Shown in pieces: positions 42,493 to 54,050 of a stretch of 64,000 nucleotides of DNA (within the stretch, counting starts at the first letter, position 1; the number at the start of each line of letters is the position of its first letter). Position numbers and translations under genes: made by a program. Origin of the DNA: Reticulascus tulasneorum. Its lineage: Eukaryota; Ascomycota; Sordariomycetes; Glomerellales; Reticulascaceae. The notes beneath the pieces were generated by a model, which was not told the origin of the DNA, did no database searches, and saw only the letters and a list, made by a program, of their open reading frames with translations. The stretch is from positions 124,001 through 188,000 of the forward strand of contig LSAX01000007.1 of assembly GCA_001557505.1 (NCBI GenBank). Reading direction: 5' to 3'.

Positions 42493-45400
42493 TTACTCTC
42501 GAACATATTGAGACAGAATATCAGTCAACTCCCTCAGGCGAACCGGTTTGGTAAGAAACAGATCTATACCGCTTGCAAAAGCTTCCTGCTGGGCTGTCGC
42601 CGAAGCCAATCCAGTCAAAGCAATGATGGTGGCTGGCTTTACTTGATGCTCGCGCTCGAACGATCGAATAAGTCGTGATGATTCGAATCCATCCATAATT
42701 GGCATAGAGATATCCATGAACACCCAGCGGAAAAGGCCAGGCGACTCAGCACAGGCATTAAAGGCTTGCTGTCCGTCGGCAGCAGTCGCATACGGATGAC
42801 CCAACTTCTTCATATACGCGGCCAGCATTCTAAGATTGACGGGGTTATCGTCTACTAGTAATATTTGGGATTTTACCATTGTCTCCGAGTTTTTGTATGA
42901 TATTCTTCGCGGTAGAGCCGGGGGGGGAAGCACCACAGGTGGCTCGGAAGACGCATTGCTGCTCAGAGGCTCTCCGACAAACGCAGGCCCATTTGATGGC
43001 AATCGATCGCTCTCTGGTGCCAAGACTGGTTTCGCAGCTGTATTGGAGGGAATCAAAGCAGTCTTCAGGTCCGGCCGGACCACCGGGGATGAAGGTGCCA
43101 CATCGTCGTCCACAGACTGGTCAGATTGGACCTCAGTCCAACGATTCAAGCACATTAGCATGGTTTTCGAAAGTTTTCTAGGCCCAGTGCTTTTCAAGTG
43201 TCAGTAGAAACATGCAGCAACAGCCATGGGGCGAGACATACGGTTGTGAGACGAACTCGAACACGTCGCGTGTCCCAGCCTCCGCAAATGATTTAGCCAG
43301 CCGGCGCGCGCCTAGAACGTTCCGACAAATGATGACTGTCGGTGGGAGATTTTCGCCTTTCTTTTCCTTCAGAACGCGGTCCAGGCTGGATTCAGTACAA
43401 ACAAAAATGTCGGGCGCAAAGTCTTGCCCGTCGACGTGTGAAACAACACGCATTTGAAGCCAATCTTGACACACCTTCTCCGTCAAATTTTGCCCGTCGG
43501 CTCTAGTCTCGAAGATTGATAGAGGGCCATTGGCAGAAATTGTATTTTCGAAACCATAAAGACACACGCGTAATCCAGTGAGCTGTTTGATACGCTCTGC
43601 GAAGCCGGGTTCGCCCGCATAGCCGAGTTCAATGCCTGGGGCTGAACTCGCCCGCACCATCGGTATAGATATCGAGATCATGGTGCCTATGCCCAGTCGA
43701 CTTTCTACCTTGATGGATCCTCCCAGCGATGTTGTGATTTGTTTCACGAGGCTCAGACCGAGGCCTGTTCCAGGAGCCAGATGATCTTCTTGAGAGAATG
43801 GCTTAAACAAGCGGTTTCGGAGAAAGTCTTCACTGATTCCCTTGCCAGTGTCCTCAATGATGATTCGGATACCGTGTTTGGCGCCTTGGTGACTACCCAA
43901 AGCTAGTAATCCCTGCTGCAGGGATAGCTTGATTGCCCCTTTGGTGGTATACTTGAGCGAGTTACCAAAAACGTTCATGAGTATTCGCCGTATTGCCCCA
44001 GGTTGGGTGTAAAAGAGCCATGGATCTTTGGAATCGATATCAAGATAAACAGCCACTCTGTCAGAGGGCAACCGGAGACTCCCGAACTTGTTCTGGCGCT
44101 GTAAACTTTCCGCCGGGTCCACCGATTCGAGTCGATTCAAGGGGTTTCCGTTCTCATTCTCAGTCGAATGTGGATGCGAAAAATGTGCTAGAGACATTTG
44201 TTGAAAGTTGTGGCCGAAGTAAAGACTCTCGATGATTTCCTCGGCCAAGAGATCCAACTGAACGTCGGAAGAAAGACTCATCATGCCTGCTTCAATCGTC
44301 CCAGAGCTGTTCTGACGAAGTCCCCGAGCTTGCACGTCGGTCGCGTGACTTCTAGAAGAGCTCATGAAATTATTAATTTTGCTGTAGTCGAGGAGGTGGT
44401 CAATAGTATCTGCAGATAATCTTTAGTTTTGTTAAATTGAGTAGTATGCTATACCATATGTTTGAGAAAATATGGCTCTTACCAAGAAGCGTGCGGCCGC
44501 ATGTCTCCACCGTGTGTAACACACTACTTTGGTAGGCATCCAGAGATGTGTCCGATAGGAGCTCTGTGGCGAGTACAACACCATGTAGGGGAGAGCGGAG
44601 TTCATGGGAGAGGGAGCTTAGAGCGTCGGCCTTGGCTTTGTCGGCCATTGTAATATCGGCGCGGAACACCTCAGACATGATGGCGACACCAAATGCCTTG
44701 AGGTAACTGAGGTCATCTTCGACAGTAAAGACTCTGGTAGGCTTCTTGGTATATATGAAACCTCCGGCGAACCATCTTTGCTTTTGCTCGCACCAAACAG
44801 GGACAAGAACAACACTGCGCGCCCCTGGGAATATATTTGTGATTGCCTTGCCCTGTTTCTGCTTCAAGAAATGCCGAGAGGTACGGTGACGGAACTCTGG
44901 CCGTGGGCTCATGGCTTGATGTGTATCCTCTTCATCCGAATCACTGGATAGTGCGGATCCGTTCTTGTCAAAAGTAAAGATTTTGCCTTCGGGATACCGA
45001 TTTAGCATCTGCGCAAGCAGCTTTTCTGAAACTGTTGTATATGAGGATGAGGTTCGGTGTATAGAGCCACTGTCCGAGGTGGAAGAGCCCAGGACATCAC
45101 AGTACGAGTCCTGAGATTCTATGGTAGCGTCATCCTGGTGGCGAAAGGTACTATCCGAGTTCACCGAGCTATTCGAGCTTTGGGGGGCAACTAACCCCCC
45201 AAAAGAATGCACGCTTGCGTCCAAAAAGACAACACCTTCAACTTCCATAGCCCCGCGCAGGATTTTGGCGGCTTTGGAGAAGATCTCATGGGTCTGGAGT
45301 AGTTCTCGAGATTGGCCTGGGCGGGGCGAAAGAGCAATCGCGCTGACGACCGAATCATGCGATGATATGCTCTCTGGATGGACAGTCTTGGTGAGTAGAT

Positions 45401-46401
45401 CTGTGGTGCCTTCCGTTGGCTGAGACGAGACAGGCGCTGGTCTGATGGGTAGTTTTGCGCCAACTGGTGGATTACCCCCAATTTCGTGGACATTTTGGCT
45501 GCTGCGCATGGTCTCTTGGTGAGACGTATTAGGCGATCTGTCCCGCGAAGCGCCGGGTGCTGGTTCGCCCATACCCTCTGAACGGCCCAAAAAACGCGCA
45601 TCTCCCTCGACGAAGCTACCAATACCTCTGACCATGAGCTGACTTCGATTGTGTGCAGCTTTAGATCGCATGGACTCCAAATACTCCATGATGTTTTGAG
45701 AGATATCTCGCATCACGCCAACACTAGTCGAGTCAAAATCAGTTCGGGGGTTGACGTCAAAGAGGCAGAAGACGCCAATGTCAATTCCTCTCGGAGTTCG
45801 AATTGGCACGCCGGCATAGAAGCGATGTCGTGGCTTGGAATGAGGGTACGCCTTAGTCGATAGTCCGCAGTCTTGAAGAAGATCAGGGATCACCGATACG
45901 GGCAGCGCCGTTCCATTTCGTCCAGGTACCTGCTGGGCAGGCATTCCCAGGACATGTTCGCAAACGCCAAAGCTCCGGGGTATGCCGGTGCCACAAAGCC
46001 ACAGTCCGTCGCCGCCACCCTCATGCTTGGTGCTGGCTGCCAGAGGAGAGTGGCGTGTGGCCTCCGCGACGATGTACTGATGCTTGCGGTCGAAGAATGA
46101 AACGAGAGCCCTCGTGACGTTCAACCGGAGGGCTGCGAGCTGTGCTAGTGACGTAAGGGTGGTATTGGGGGATGATGTGAGGTTCTCAGGGGGGAGTGGG
46201 TCGGAGGAATTGTTGACCACAGCCCGTTCAATGAGAGACGCATCATACAAGTATCTGCAAATTCCAGTCAGCGGAGAGGGTTCCAGGTGCAGTCGACTAC
46301 CGGCGATCGGCTCACGGCGGAGCGGCGGATGTTAACCAGTCATAGTGGCATGCCTACCTAAACGTCTCCCTTTCGCGGGTCGATTCCGAGAGCCGCCCCA
46401 T
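42493..46401 (-). CDS. Hybrid histidine kinase, 4 exons (1226 aa)
   Basis: Minus-strand exons 46401-46358, 46254-44483, 44409-43242 and 43189-42493; the introns (103, 73 and 52 bp) are GT-AG and in frame. The first short exon (MGRLSESTRERETF) ends at a junction that joins cleanly to RYLYDAS. The N-terminal half carries a GAF-like region (FFDRKHQYIVAEAT, CEHVLG, FYAGVPIRTPRGIDIGVFCL). A second sensor-like region precedes the kinase. The phosphorylated His is about residue 565 (SSLSHELRSPLHG). The ATPase part has the N box (ILMNVFGNSLKYT), the G1 box (EDTGKGIS) and the G2 box (GTGLGLSL). The C-terminal receiver has ILLVDDN and the phospho-acceptor Asp at about 1154 (WVFMDISMPIMDG). It signals by His-Asp-His relay to an HPt protein. 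The signal is unknown and I do not assign a fungal kinase class. Confidence 0.93.
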
Positions 46402-46959
46402 ATGGCCGGAGAGGGCAGCAAGAACGGTGAGCGATAGAGTTCTCGCAGACAAGAGCCGGAATAGAGGTCAGCAGGGGTCAATGAAGGGGTCAATGAATCT
46501 TGGGAGTTGGGGGATGTATGCGGGATATTGCGTAGAGCCCCTTGGAAGCGGATCTCTAAGGGCGAGATCCAAGCTCCACTCTCATCCTTGCGTATGTTGT
46601 AGTATTTCTCCTATTCGCTGATCTAGCTGGATGGAACTAAATGCAGATGGTCCCCATATTTCCTAGCCTGCTTAGCCTCAGCTAGCTCAAACCTTCTGCA
46701 CGGGTGATCTCGGCTAGAAGTCGGGTAGGCAGATTCTCCTTTTCACCAGCACATCGAGTTGTCGTGTTTCAGAATGAGATGGACTTGCCGAATGTTCGTC
46801 ACTCTATCAACAGGTGGTGATACTACTTTACATGTCCTAATGAGCCGGAATTCTCAGAGGGTATTCGATAACGATCTGATAATGGCTCATGGGACCTAAA
46901 ATACCTAATGTTTGTGCCCCCGCGCTGCAAAATTTGAATAAACCCAGATCCTGCTCCAT
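46402..46959. other. Intergenic, 558 bp
   Basis: Promoter of the histidine kinase (minus) and 3' flank of the small gene at 46960. Nothing else recognised. Confidence 0.5.
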
Positions 46960-47393
46960 TTACACCTCCGCTCCTAGAGTACCGTACTCCTCAACTGCCA
47001 TCGCCCGTTCGCGAAGGACGGACATCTTGTTGGTCATTCTGTCTAACTGCCCGCGGGTTATTGGATCTCCTTGAGAGTAGGGTCGTACGGGAAGATTGAG
47101 ATCTAAAAGCCAAGTCAGCCCCAAGATGAAGAGGTTGGCTGCGTAGTATGCGATTGAGAGGTAAGAACGAGCGTACCGTGGCCACCAGCTACCAATTGTT
47201 CAATGTATCTTAATGAAACTGCCCTGCCATGCGAAGTAGAGCGATCGTCAGGGAAAATGTACGCAATGCCAGCTTGGTCAATGTCGTCGGTATTTCGAGG
47301 GTCTGCAAACCTCCGAGGGCTCTGACTTCCCAGTATTGGCCGGCTGTTATGGGCATGCTCCGCGGCCAAGGCCGCCATCAAGTACAAACACAT
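46960..47393 (-). CDS. Small two-exon protein of unknown function (119 aa)
   Basis: Exon 1 is 47393-47177 from a genuine ATG; exon 2 is 47102-46960. The intron (74 bp) has GTACGC at its start, a GCTGAC branch site and TTTTAG at its end, and joins the frame precisely. Exon 1 ends RAVSLRYIEQLVAGGH and exon 2 reads LNLPVRPYSQGDPITRGQLD, then MSVLRERAMAVEEYGTLGAEV. The charged, helix-like C-terminus and perfect splice logic support a real gene, but I do not recognise a family. Its start codon is only 33 bases from the divergent start at 47427, so the two genes must share a very compact promoter or overlap in their leaders. Confidence 0.55.
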
Positions 47394-47426
47394 TCTTCAG
47401 GTGATCGTTACTTATCACATGCGCCA

Positions 47427-48523
47427 ATGGCACGAACGGATGCATCAATTTCGGAGATGAATGACCTTGAGACATCAATCAAAAAGTCGTCGGTCGATAG
47501 AATGCAAGATCCGCACCAAGGGATCTTTCTGCAGGCCATAGAAAATACTCTATCCAGCCAAGTTGCTGAGATGACTTATGGGCAGATCATCGACGGCCTC
47601 CCGCTTTCAAATATTGCCAGAGACACGTACAGTGGCAGCCTCTGTCCAGGCCATCCACCGCTCCGCGAGGACTCCGATATTTCTCCCATCGTACTCGAAA
47701 GGATTCGACAACTCCATAACGACTTCAACTCGAGTATTCTACAATTCGATGTGCAGGTGAGTGATCTACTGGCCACGATATACGGCAATACTGAGATGTG
47801 TAGAGCTCGTTCACGGTTAGTTGAGCTCATCGCTATATCTGTACATCAGATTGCTGTCTGGTTATTCAAATTGGACTTAAGTCTACACGAAGACAGAGCC
47901 ATGGTATCATGGCGGCCATGGAGGACTTTATAGAAGACTTTTACCCATATGGATTCCCACCGACTTTCTTTGGACACCCATGGTATCACGATTACGATCA
48001 GTATCCCGAGGGTGTTGCTGACGGCGTCGGGTACTGGGCCGAAGCGCGTATTCTCGGGGGGCGTGGTTCTCTTCGACAGGCGCGAGCCTGGATCAGCAGC
48101 TGACGTCGGGGTAAGACAAGCCATCTCAACTCTATGAGTGACGAAGAGTTAACACGTTAGTCTGATGCTATATACTTTCATTCTGATCAACGCGAGGTGA
48201 CTTATCGAATATATAAGCTCCTTGGTACCCAGAAACAGCAACTCTTGCAGTTACTACTTTGTGATGTTACGTCGCATCCAACCTGCCCACTTCCTATCCT
48301 TGGTGACCAGAGTAACCGGCAACGTGTTGACCCCGAGGAGCCTATTGAAGTCACGGGAATCTATCGTGACAAATGGGAGCGTCGACCGCCGGGAGAGGAT
48401 GATGGTGACAGCCGATTGAAAGATGTGGTGGATACTTTCAATTATCTGTCTCGTGATGACTGGGCGGATGCTAAATCGAGGGCTATGATCAAGAGGTACA
48501 AGCAACATTGGAATCCAATATAA
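47427..48523 (+). pseudogene. Conserved fungal protein, two compensating 1-bp indels
   Basis: Exon 1 runs from ATG 47427 (or 47457). The content is NDFNSSILQFDVQVSDLLATI and ISVHQIAVWLFKLDLSLH, then FIEDFYPYGFPPTFFGHPWY, YPEGVADGVGYWAEARILGG, VVLFDRREPGSAADVG. An intron at 48111-48160 (GTAAGA to TTAG, 50 bp) leads to DQREVTYRIYKLL, PLPILGDQSNRQRVDPEEPI and GIYRDKWERRPP, to the stop at 48521-48523. The frame is lost twice. A base is missing near 47925 (TGGAGGACT, where a run of three Gs would keep the frame). One G is extra in the six-G run at 48056-48061. The two shifts cancel, but a TAG at 47931 interrupts. This looks like a conserved hypothetical family whose function I do not know; sequencing error in the G run is possible. 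Confidence 0.65.
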
Positions 48524-48652
48524 AGCGCGAAGCAAGACATTCTGTCCGCTTAACGAGGGCTGTTTTACTGTCCCTTGAGACGACTTTTGTCGCTGGACTC
48601 GTAACCATCGGGATATGTATGCTAACTACTTTGATAATGAGATCTGGCGACC

Positions 48653-50859
48653 TCAAGGCGGCGGTGTAGGTGTCCCTGTAGGATATCCCAGGTCATTGAA
48701 GCCGGCAACCTCGTCAGCTCGGTTCAGGTAAAACTCGCATAAATCTGCAGCCGCCGCCTGACCTGGATCAGAGCTTCCTTCCCAAAGAGTCATGCCATCC
48801 GTAGCCCATCCTTCAAGCCATACTTTGGTGGCCACCATTCGGGTTTTCATATAGTCCACATACCACTCGTCCCATGCTCCAACAATATCAGCAGTAGTCC
48901 CTGTAGTCGAACGGTATAGCTGCTGATACTGGTACCACTCCCAACGGATGGCCCTCAGTGTGGCTTCGCCCTTATCGAGAGCAGTTGCATCGTTTATATA
49001 GTTGAGAACACCGAAAATCTAGTACCGTTCCTTGTCAGCGATAATTCGTATCCATGGTTGCTTGGCCCAATACGCCAACACCATTCAGGTGAGCTGTTTC
49101 AACCGGGCTGTAGAAGACCTTGTAGTCGCCGAGACAGGGATGTAGTCTTACCTGGCGGAGGTACGTTATAAACTCGGGCGGATCGTCTGACATTGCACCT
49201 CTCATTTTTGCGTCTGCCACAGGACTATCTCCTTTTAGAACCTAAAGGAGTTAATCATAGTAAATAGATGAATAGCGTAATCAATGAACACCCAAGATGG
49301 GGCTGGACTTACCCCTTCTTTCATGTTATTAAGGTCGCTTTGCAGGAGCATGAAGTTGGCTATATATTGATTTGATCCAAGCGTATGCATGATCCGGACT
49401 TTTGGGACAAGCGCAGTCTGTGCGCCTTTTACCGTTTGTGTAGCCTGGAGAGCCGGCTGACTCGTTTCCATAAACTGAGTGAAGAAAGTTGGAGGGATGG
49501 CTAAACCTTTTTGCCATGTCCGCCCCGAGGGCAGCTTCCCGGTTATCACGTCCGTGACAAACTTAGGAAACATGTTCTTTTCAACCCAATGCTCGACTAA
49601 CCGGTAGTAACCATCGTGTCAGCCTCGAGTAGTAAGATCCAACCGGATCAGTGAGTGGGGGAGTGAGATAACTGCAGACATACCTTGGACAAAGTCAAAA
49701 GCATCAATACGTAGGCCTGGGTTTCTGTCTAGGTACGCAGCTATCTCGTTGTAAGTTGACTCCCTAACATAGATCTTTTTACAATCATCGTCTAGCGCCT
49801 GAGTTAGAGCATGTTGCCATATCCAGTCATTAACATTAAACCGGGTTGGCCCGGGCCACTACCAAGTAAGTTAGCAGAGCTTGAGAAAACGCAGCGACCT
49901 ATTGGCCCGTTACGTACGTCAATAGCAGTATAAAAGCCGGTATACTTGACCCCGTTGGGTGCTGTTGCTGACCACTGATAAGTAGTGGCTCGACGCACAA
50001 TCGCCGATTCAGGCTTGTCGTGACGTTCGGGTGTTGTCTTTTCACCACTTTCCAAACCAATACTCCGCCCAAGACGCTTCATTTTCAAATTGGAGCATGT
50101 CCCGTCTGACCAACAACAAGAAGCGCCATAGCACTCGCATGTGAAAGTTTTCGAGCCCGAGCCCCGCCATTTAGCCACCTTATCGTTCATCAGCTTCAAG
50201 TTGCATGCAATGTATTCCCTCAACTCGGAAACGGTCATCTGAACTCGCAATGATGTTCCCTCCGCAGATCTATGCAGATAATCCGCCAAGCTTGCATAGG
50301 AGAGCGAGTTGAACAGCGGTTGAACTCTGCCATCCCAGCCGTTGGCTACCGCCACTAGCGGCGTTGCTGCTAGAAACAAGTATTCAATGAGATCACCGAT
50401 TTTCGGATCATCCACTGCCCTGACCGCAAGCTCTACAGGACATGTCAGCAACCATGTTGATCTCAGTTACCCACCGAGGAGGGCTGTGGGGGTTACCTCT
50501 GTGCAGCTTTCCATCGCGGCTACCTCCTAGCCCTCTCTCTGTGCAGTAGGAGTACCCTGCATTGGCAGAGCAATTTCTTCTTAAGGAGGGATTCTACGTT
50601 AATACACTGAGTCAGTGCACGACCAAATTAGGCAACCATGGAGATGCGTTAGTGAAAAACTCACCTGGCGGAGAAATTGAGCTAAAGGGATCTGGTTGTT
50701 CTTGGCCAGCACCTCGCAGTTTTCCGATGGTTGCGCGATCGCCCATACCGCGCAGTCTGAGATTGTATCGCTTGGAGCTGTCGTCGGAGGGTTGGTACTG
50801 AAGGACCAACCTGGCAAAGCGAGTAGGGAGGTGACGAGCACCAGAGCAAGAGCAAGCAT
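48653..50859 (-). CDS. Secreted LysM-domain protein, 7 exons (569 aa)
   Basis: Minus-strand exons: 50859-50665, 50593-50497, 50432-49863, 49791-49684, 49596-49313, 49241-49152 and 49018-48653. All six introns (64-133 bp) are GT-AG and frame-consistent. Residues 1-20 are a signal peptide (LALALVLVTSLLALPGW). A LysM module follows at about 30-90: CAVWAIAQPSENCEVLA and IPLAQFLRQ, then NPSLRRNCSANAGYSYC after the first junction. LysM binds chitin or related glycans. The remaining 470 residues (for example RAVDDPKIGDLIEYLFLAAT, LSYASLADYLHRS, YNEIAAYLDRNPGLRI) form a domain I do not recognise with certainty; it may be like tails found in large LysM chitinases. No GH18 catalytic motif is present. 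In the last intron a coding-like stretch ends in a stop, so that junction is the weakest. Divergent from the gene at 51935. Confidence 0.72.
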
Positions 50860-51934
50860 ACTGCAGAAAGGAATAGCTTCCGATCTTTCTGGGGAGGTGT
50901 TGGTGCAGAGCTCTCGCCTGATGCGTATCTGCAAACCCGAATAGACGGAGTTATTGTTTAAGATATGAACTCGCAAAAGGACGTGCTCCTAGGCTGAGCG
51001 TCTCCTGGAAAATTCTTTAAAATATGCCATCGTATGATCTTGGTATCAGGATTAGAAACCACGTAGCCAAGAACTTCCGTATACCATTTACCTAGAACTT
51101 CCGTCACCGGGAGCTTCCGTGCCGCTTTGCCCCTGATTTCCGTGCCCCTTCCCCCGGAGCGTCCGTACTGCTTCGCAGGGAACTTCTGTGCCGCATTGTC
51201 CATAATTTCCGTGCCACTTCCCCCGGAGTTTCCGTACCACTTGTGCAGGGACCTGCTGTGCCGCTGTGCTGATAATTTCCGAATCCGCTTCGTTGAGAAC
51301 TTCTGTACCATGCAATTATGCGCGCTAGTAATCGGCCATGAGGTCTGAGATCAGTCTAGAACGGTGACAGTGGCCTTCAAGCGAGTTTGCATTACGATAT
51401 TTCAGTCATCTTATGTTGCCGGACCCCGCTGAACCATGTACCTGAACATAGGATTCAAGATGATTTTCAACCTTGCTAAAGAGTGTTCAGAGTGGTCCAA
51501 AGGAGCGTCTAATAATATATAAAACTCACCGCACCTGCCTAATCTGGCCCAACTTATGTCTCGCCAAACTCAAGATCAGTCGAGAACTTTTACAGCCCTG
51601 TACATCTTGATCGCTAAACATCGCCGCTTAGGTAGAATACAGTTATATTAAGCTGGTAATACCAGCGGAGGAGACTAATATATGCGCCTCAGTTGGGGAA
51701 AGCTCTCTTCCGGATTGGGGTACGTACGCAAAACACCGAACGGAGAGATTACTGATGGGCTGGCATCCCGAAGTTAGGCCAGAGCCCTCAATTTGATAAA
51801 GTATAGGATATCGTACCTCGGACAGAGATCCGTTAGCAGACTCTCGTACTTCCGGTCCAGAGCTGTGAGCCTTTGCTTTCAATACGTATTCAAGGATCTG
51901 TGTGGATGTCAGACTGGCAATCTTCTTCGAATAC
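50860..51934. promoter_or_regulatory. 1.07-kb divergent region between LysM and GH135-KP4 genes
   Basis: Both flanking genes point outward, so the region must hold both promoters. It contains the 23-bp-period tandem repeats at 51072-51320. No other element was identified. Confidence 0.6.
51072..51320. repeat. Degenerate tandem repeat, about 11 units of 23 bp
   Basis: The core TTCCGT (or TTCTGT, GTCCGT) recurs at 51075, 51099, 51115, 51138, 51161, 51184, 51207, 51230, 51254, 51277 and 51301. Eight of the ten spacings are 23 or 24 bases; the first is 24 and one is 16. Several units share TGCCxCTTCCCCCGGAG. The period is not a multiple of three and no gene runs through it, so a regulatory or structural role is more likely than coding. 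Confidence 0.8.
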
Positions 51935-54050
51935 ATGGCTCCCTCTCTCATATCTCGAGCGTTGCGCAATGTTGTGTCCGTGTTACTCTTCTCTTCCGCT
52001 GTCGTCTCGCAACACGTCCTACGCAATGCTACAAGCGCTCAGCGAATATTTGGGCGTGGGTTGGAACAGGATTACGACAAAATCCTAGTTGACTTCCTCG
52101 CTGCACCAGTATGCGTGAACGATCCCGGCGGCGGTTCGGGCGGTGGTGTGAAAGGTCAGCAGATCGCTGTCGCGTCGTATATCAATCCGGGTGGAGACCC
52201 GGCTGCCTGGACTCGATTGTTCGGTTATCCGAAGGAAAAGGTTCCTATATTAGTTGCAAACGTCGTGAACGGCCCCGATTCTATAATGGACGAGTCTTGG
52301 AAGAGCGTCATTGATCGCGGGAAGGCTTCTGGGAAAACAGTTCTCGGCTACGTGCGCACTGGATACCTTGGCATACCCGAAGACGGGAAATACATATTCG
52401 CGACACGACTAGGAAGCCGCAAGTTAGCGGAGTGGCTTGTCCAGATCCTGGAAGATGTCGACATGTGGTATACTCTTTATGGTAACAGCATGGGCGGCAT
52501 CTTTTTCGACGAGGGTTGGCCTGAGTGTGGACCAGACAACATATATGTGGATATTTACAAATTCATCAACAACTATACTAAACGGAACCACCCTGGCGCT
52601 CTTACGGTTCTCAACCCCGGATCACCAATGGCGTCCTGCTTCGAGGATACCATGGACACATTGCTGACGTTCGAGCAACCCTACGACGCGTACAAGACAA
52701 AGTTTGTGGGTAACGACTGGGTGGCGAAGGACCCGCGGAAAATCTGGCACATTATTTACGACGTACCAGAATCCGAGATTGGGGAGGTGGCTAAGCTGGC
52801 TCACGAGCGCGGAGCTGGCTACATTCAAATCACAAACGATGCAGGGGATAATCCGTACGATAATCTGCCAAGCGAATCCTACATGCAGACACATATGAAG
52901 GCCGTTGAGGGCGGCGTTCCTTTGAACAATGGCCCCTCGCCTTGGCCATCGGGCACCAACGCAGCCACTGCGGGTACCCTGACCCTTAAGACCGCAGACT
53001 ACAGCTCCGCTCAGCTTTCTTGGACGGCAGTCGCAAATGCCATTGCATACGATGTGAAGGTGTGGAGGAACGGCGCTTGGACGCTTGCCGTTAGCGTCCC
53101 GTCGACGATGACTGCAATCACTATTGGCGGTCTGCAGCCGGGAACTACTCAGTTGCTCAACGTCTGGCCTGTAGGGGGAGGTGGAGAGACCAGGTCGAGT
53201 ACCAATGTGGTCTCGGTCCAGACCCTGCCTCTGCCTAACAAACAAACCATCAACAAGTATTCGGTTATTGCTCAAGCAGTAGATTCGATTACTATTCAGG
53301 CTGATATCCTCGTCCCTTACGCCTTTCTTCGAGTTTACCTCTGGGACTCTGTAGAATGTGATTTTGAGTCCGATCCGGGATGGACTCTTAACTACAAAGT
53401 CGACGCTTACGTCTGCGCCCACCATATGATAGAGGGCAAGAGGTTATACAAGTACAGCGGCACACTTCCTGCTGGGTCGACTGCCCCACCATGGGCGTGG
53501 GATTACATCGGCGACGTCAAAATCTTCACTTCGGGCTATACTAATAAGTGGATTCTGCCGTTCGGGTATATCGATGGCAGGAAAGCCAAATTTGTGATTC
53601 AGGCGCAAGGATACGGACCTTTCATCAACGCTTTCTCACCAGACCCCGTCAATTACGACTGCAAGGGCTCGGGTTATTGCGGCAGTACGTTCGGTATGGA
53701 AAACTTTTGTAACATAGCTAGCGATCTCATTCGGCGAAGTGACACTTTTTATTACACCAACCTGTAAGTGCCCTTTCCTCCCAAAATAGGGCTTCTGCGA
53801 CAAGACTCTGACCTTGTGCTCTAGGGGCAACGCTGCCGGTAGTGGAACCTGCCACGGCACCATCACCACTGACGAGGCTTGTGGTATTTTCATCCAAGGC
53901 GATGGTAGTTGTCAAATTAGCGGCAACGATCTTTACTCGGCGTATACCAATATTCGCACAATCGGCGGTTGCAAAAAGTGCGGGTCATGGCATAGGGAAG
54001 ACGGTTGCTTAGTCACGATTAACTATGTTTCCACCTGTCTGAATGTGTAG
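51935..54050 (+). CDS. Spherulin-4/GH135-like, FN3-like and KP4-like fusion protein, 2 exons (684 aa)
   Basis: Exons 51935-53763 and 53825-54050; the intron (61 bp) is GTAAGT to CTAG and in frame. Residues 1-27 are a signal peptide. Residues about 65-320 resemble spherulin-4 family proteins (GH135 of the Aspergillus Sph3 type): VASYINPGGDPAAW, YVRTGYLGIP, GIFFDEGWPECGP and LTFEQPYDAY. The acidic DE pair and the later Glu match the expected catalytic positions, suggesting hydrolysis of galactosamine-containing glycans. Residues about 345-425 look like an FN3 domain (AQLSWTAVANAIAYDVKVW). Residues about 570-684 resemble a KP4-like killer-toxin fold: CKGSGYCGS, GTCHG, CGSWHREDGCLVTINYVSTC with the conserved Cys pattern. 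An extracellular glycan-degrading protein with a toxin-like or antagonistic tail is inferred; activity of the KP4-like part cannot be judged from sequence. Confidence 0.78.

Noticed and set aside
49770..49870. Apparent frameshift in the LysM gene
   Set aside because: A 71-bp GT-AG intron with a CTAAC branch site (49792-49862) explains it without any frameshift.
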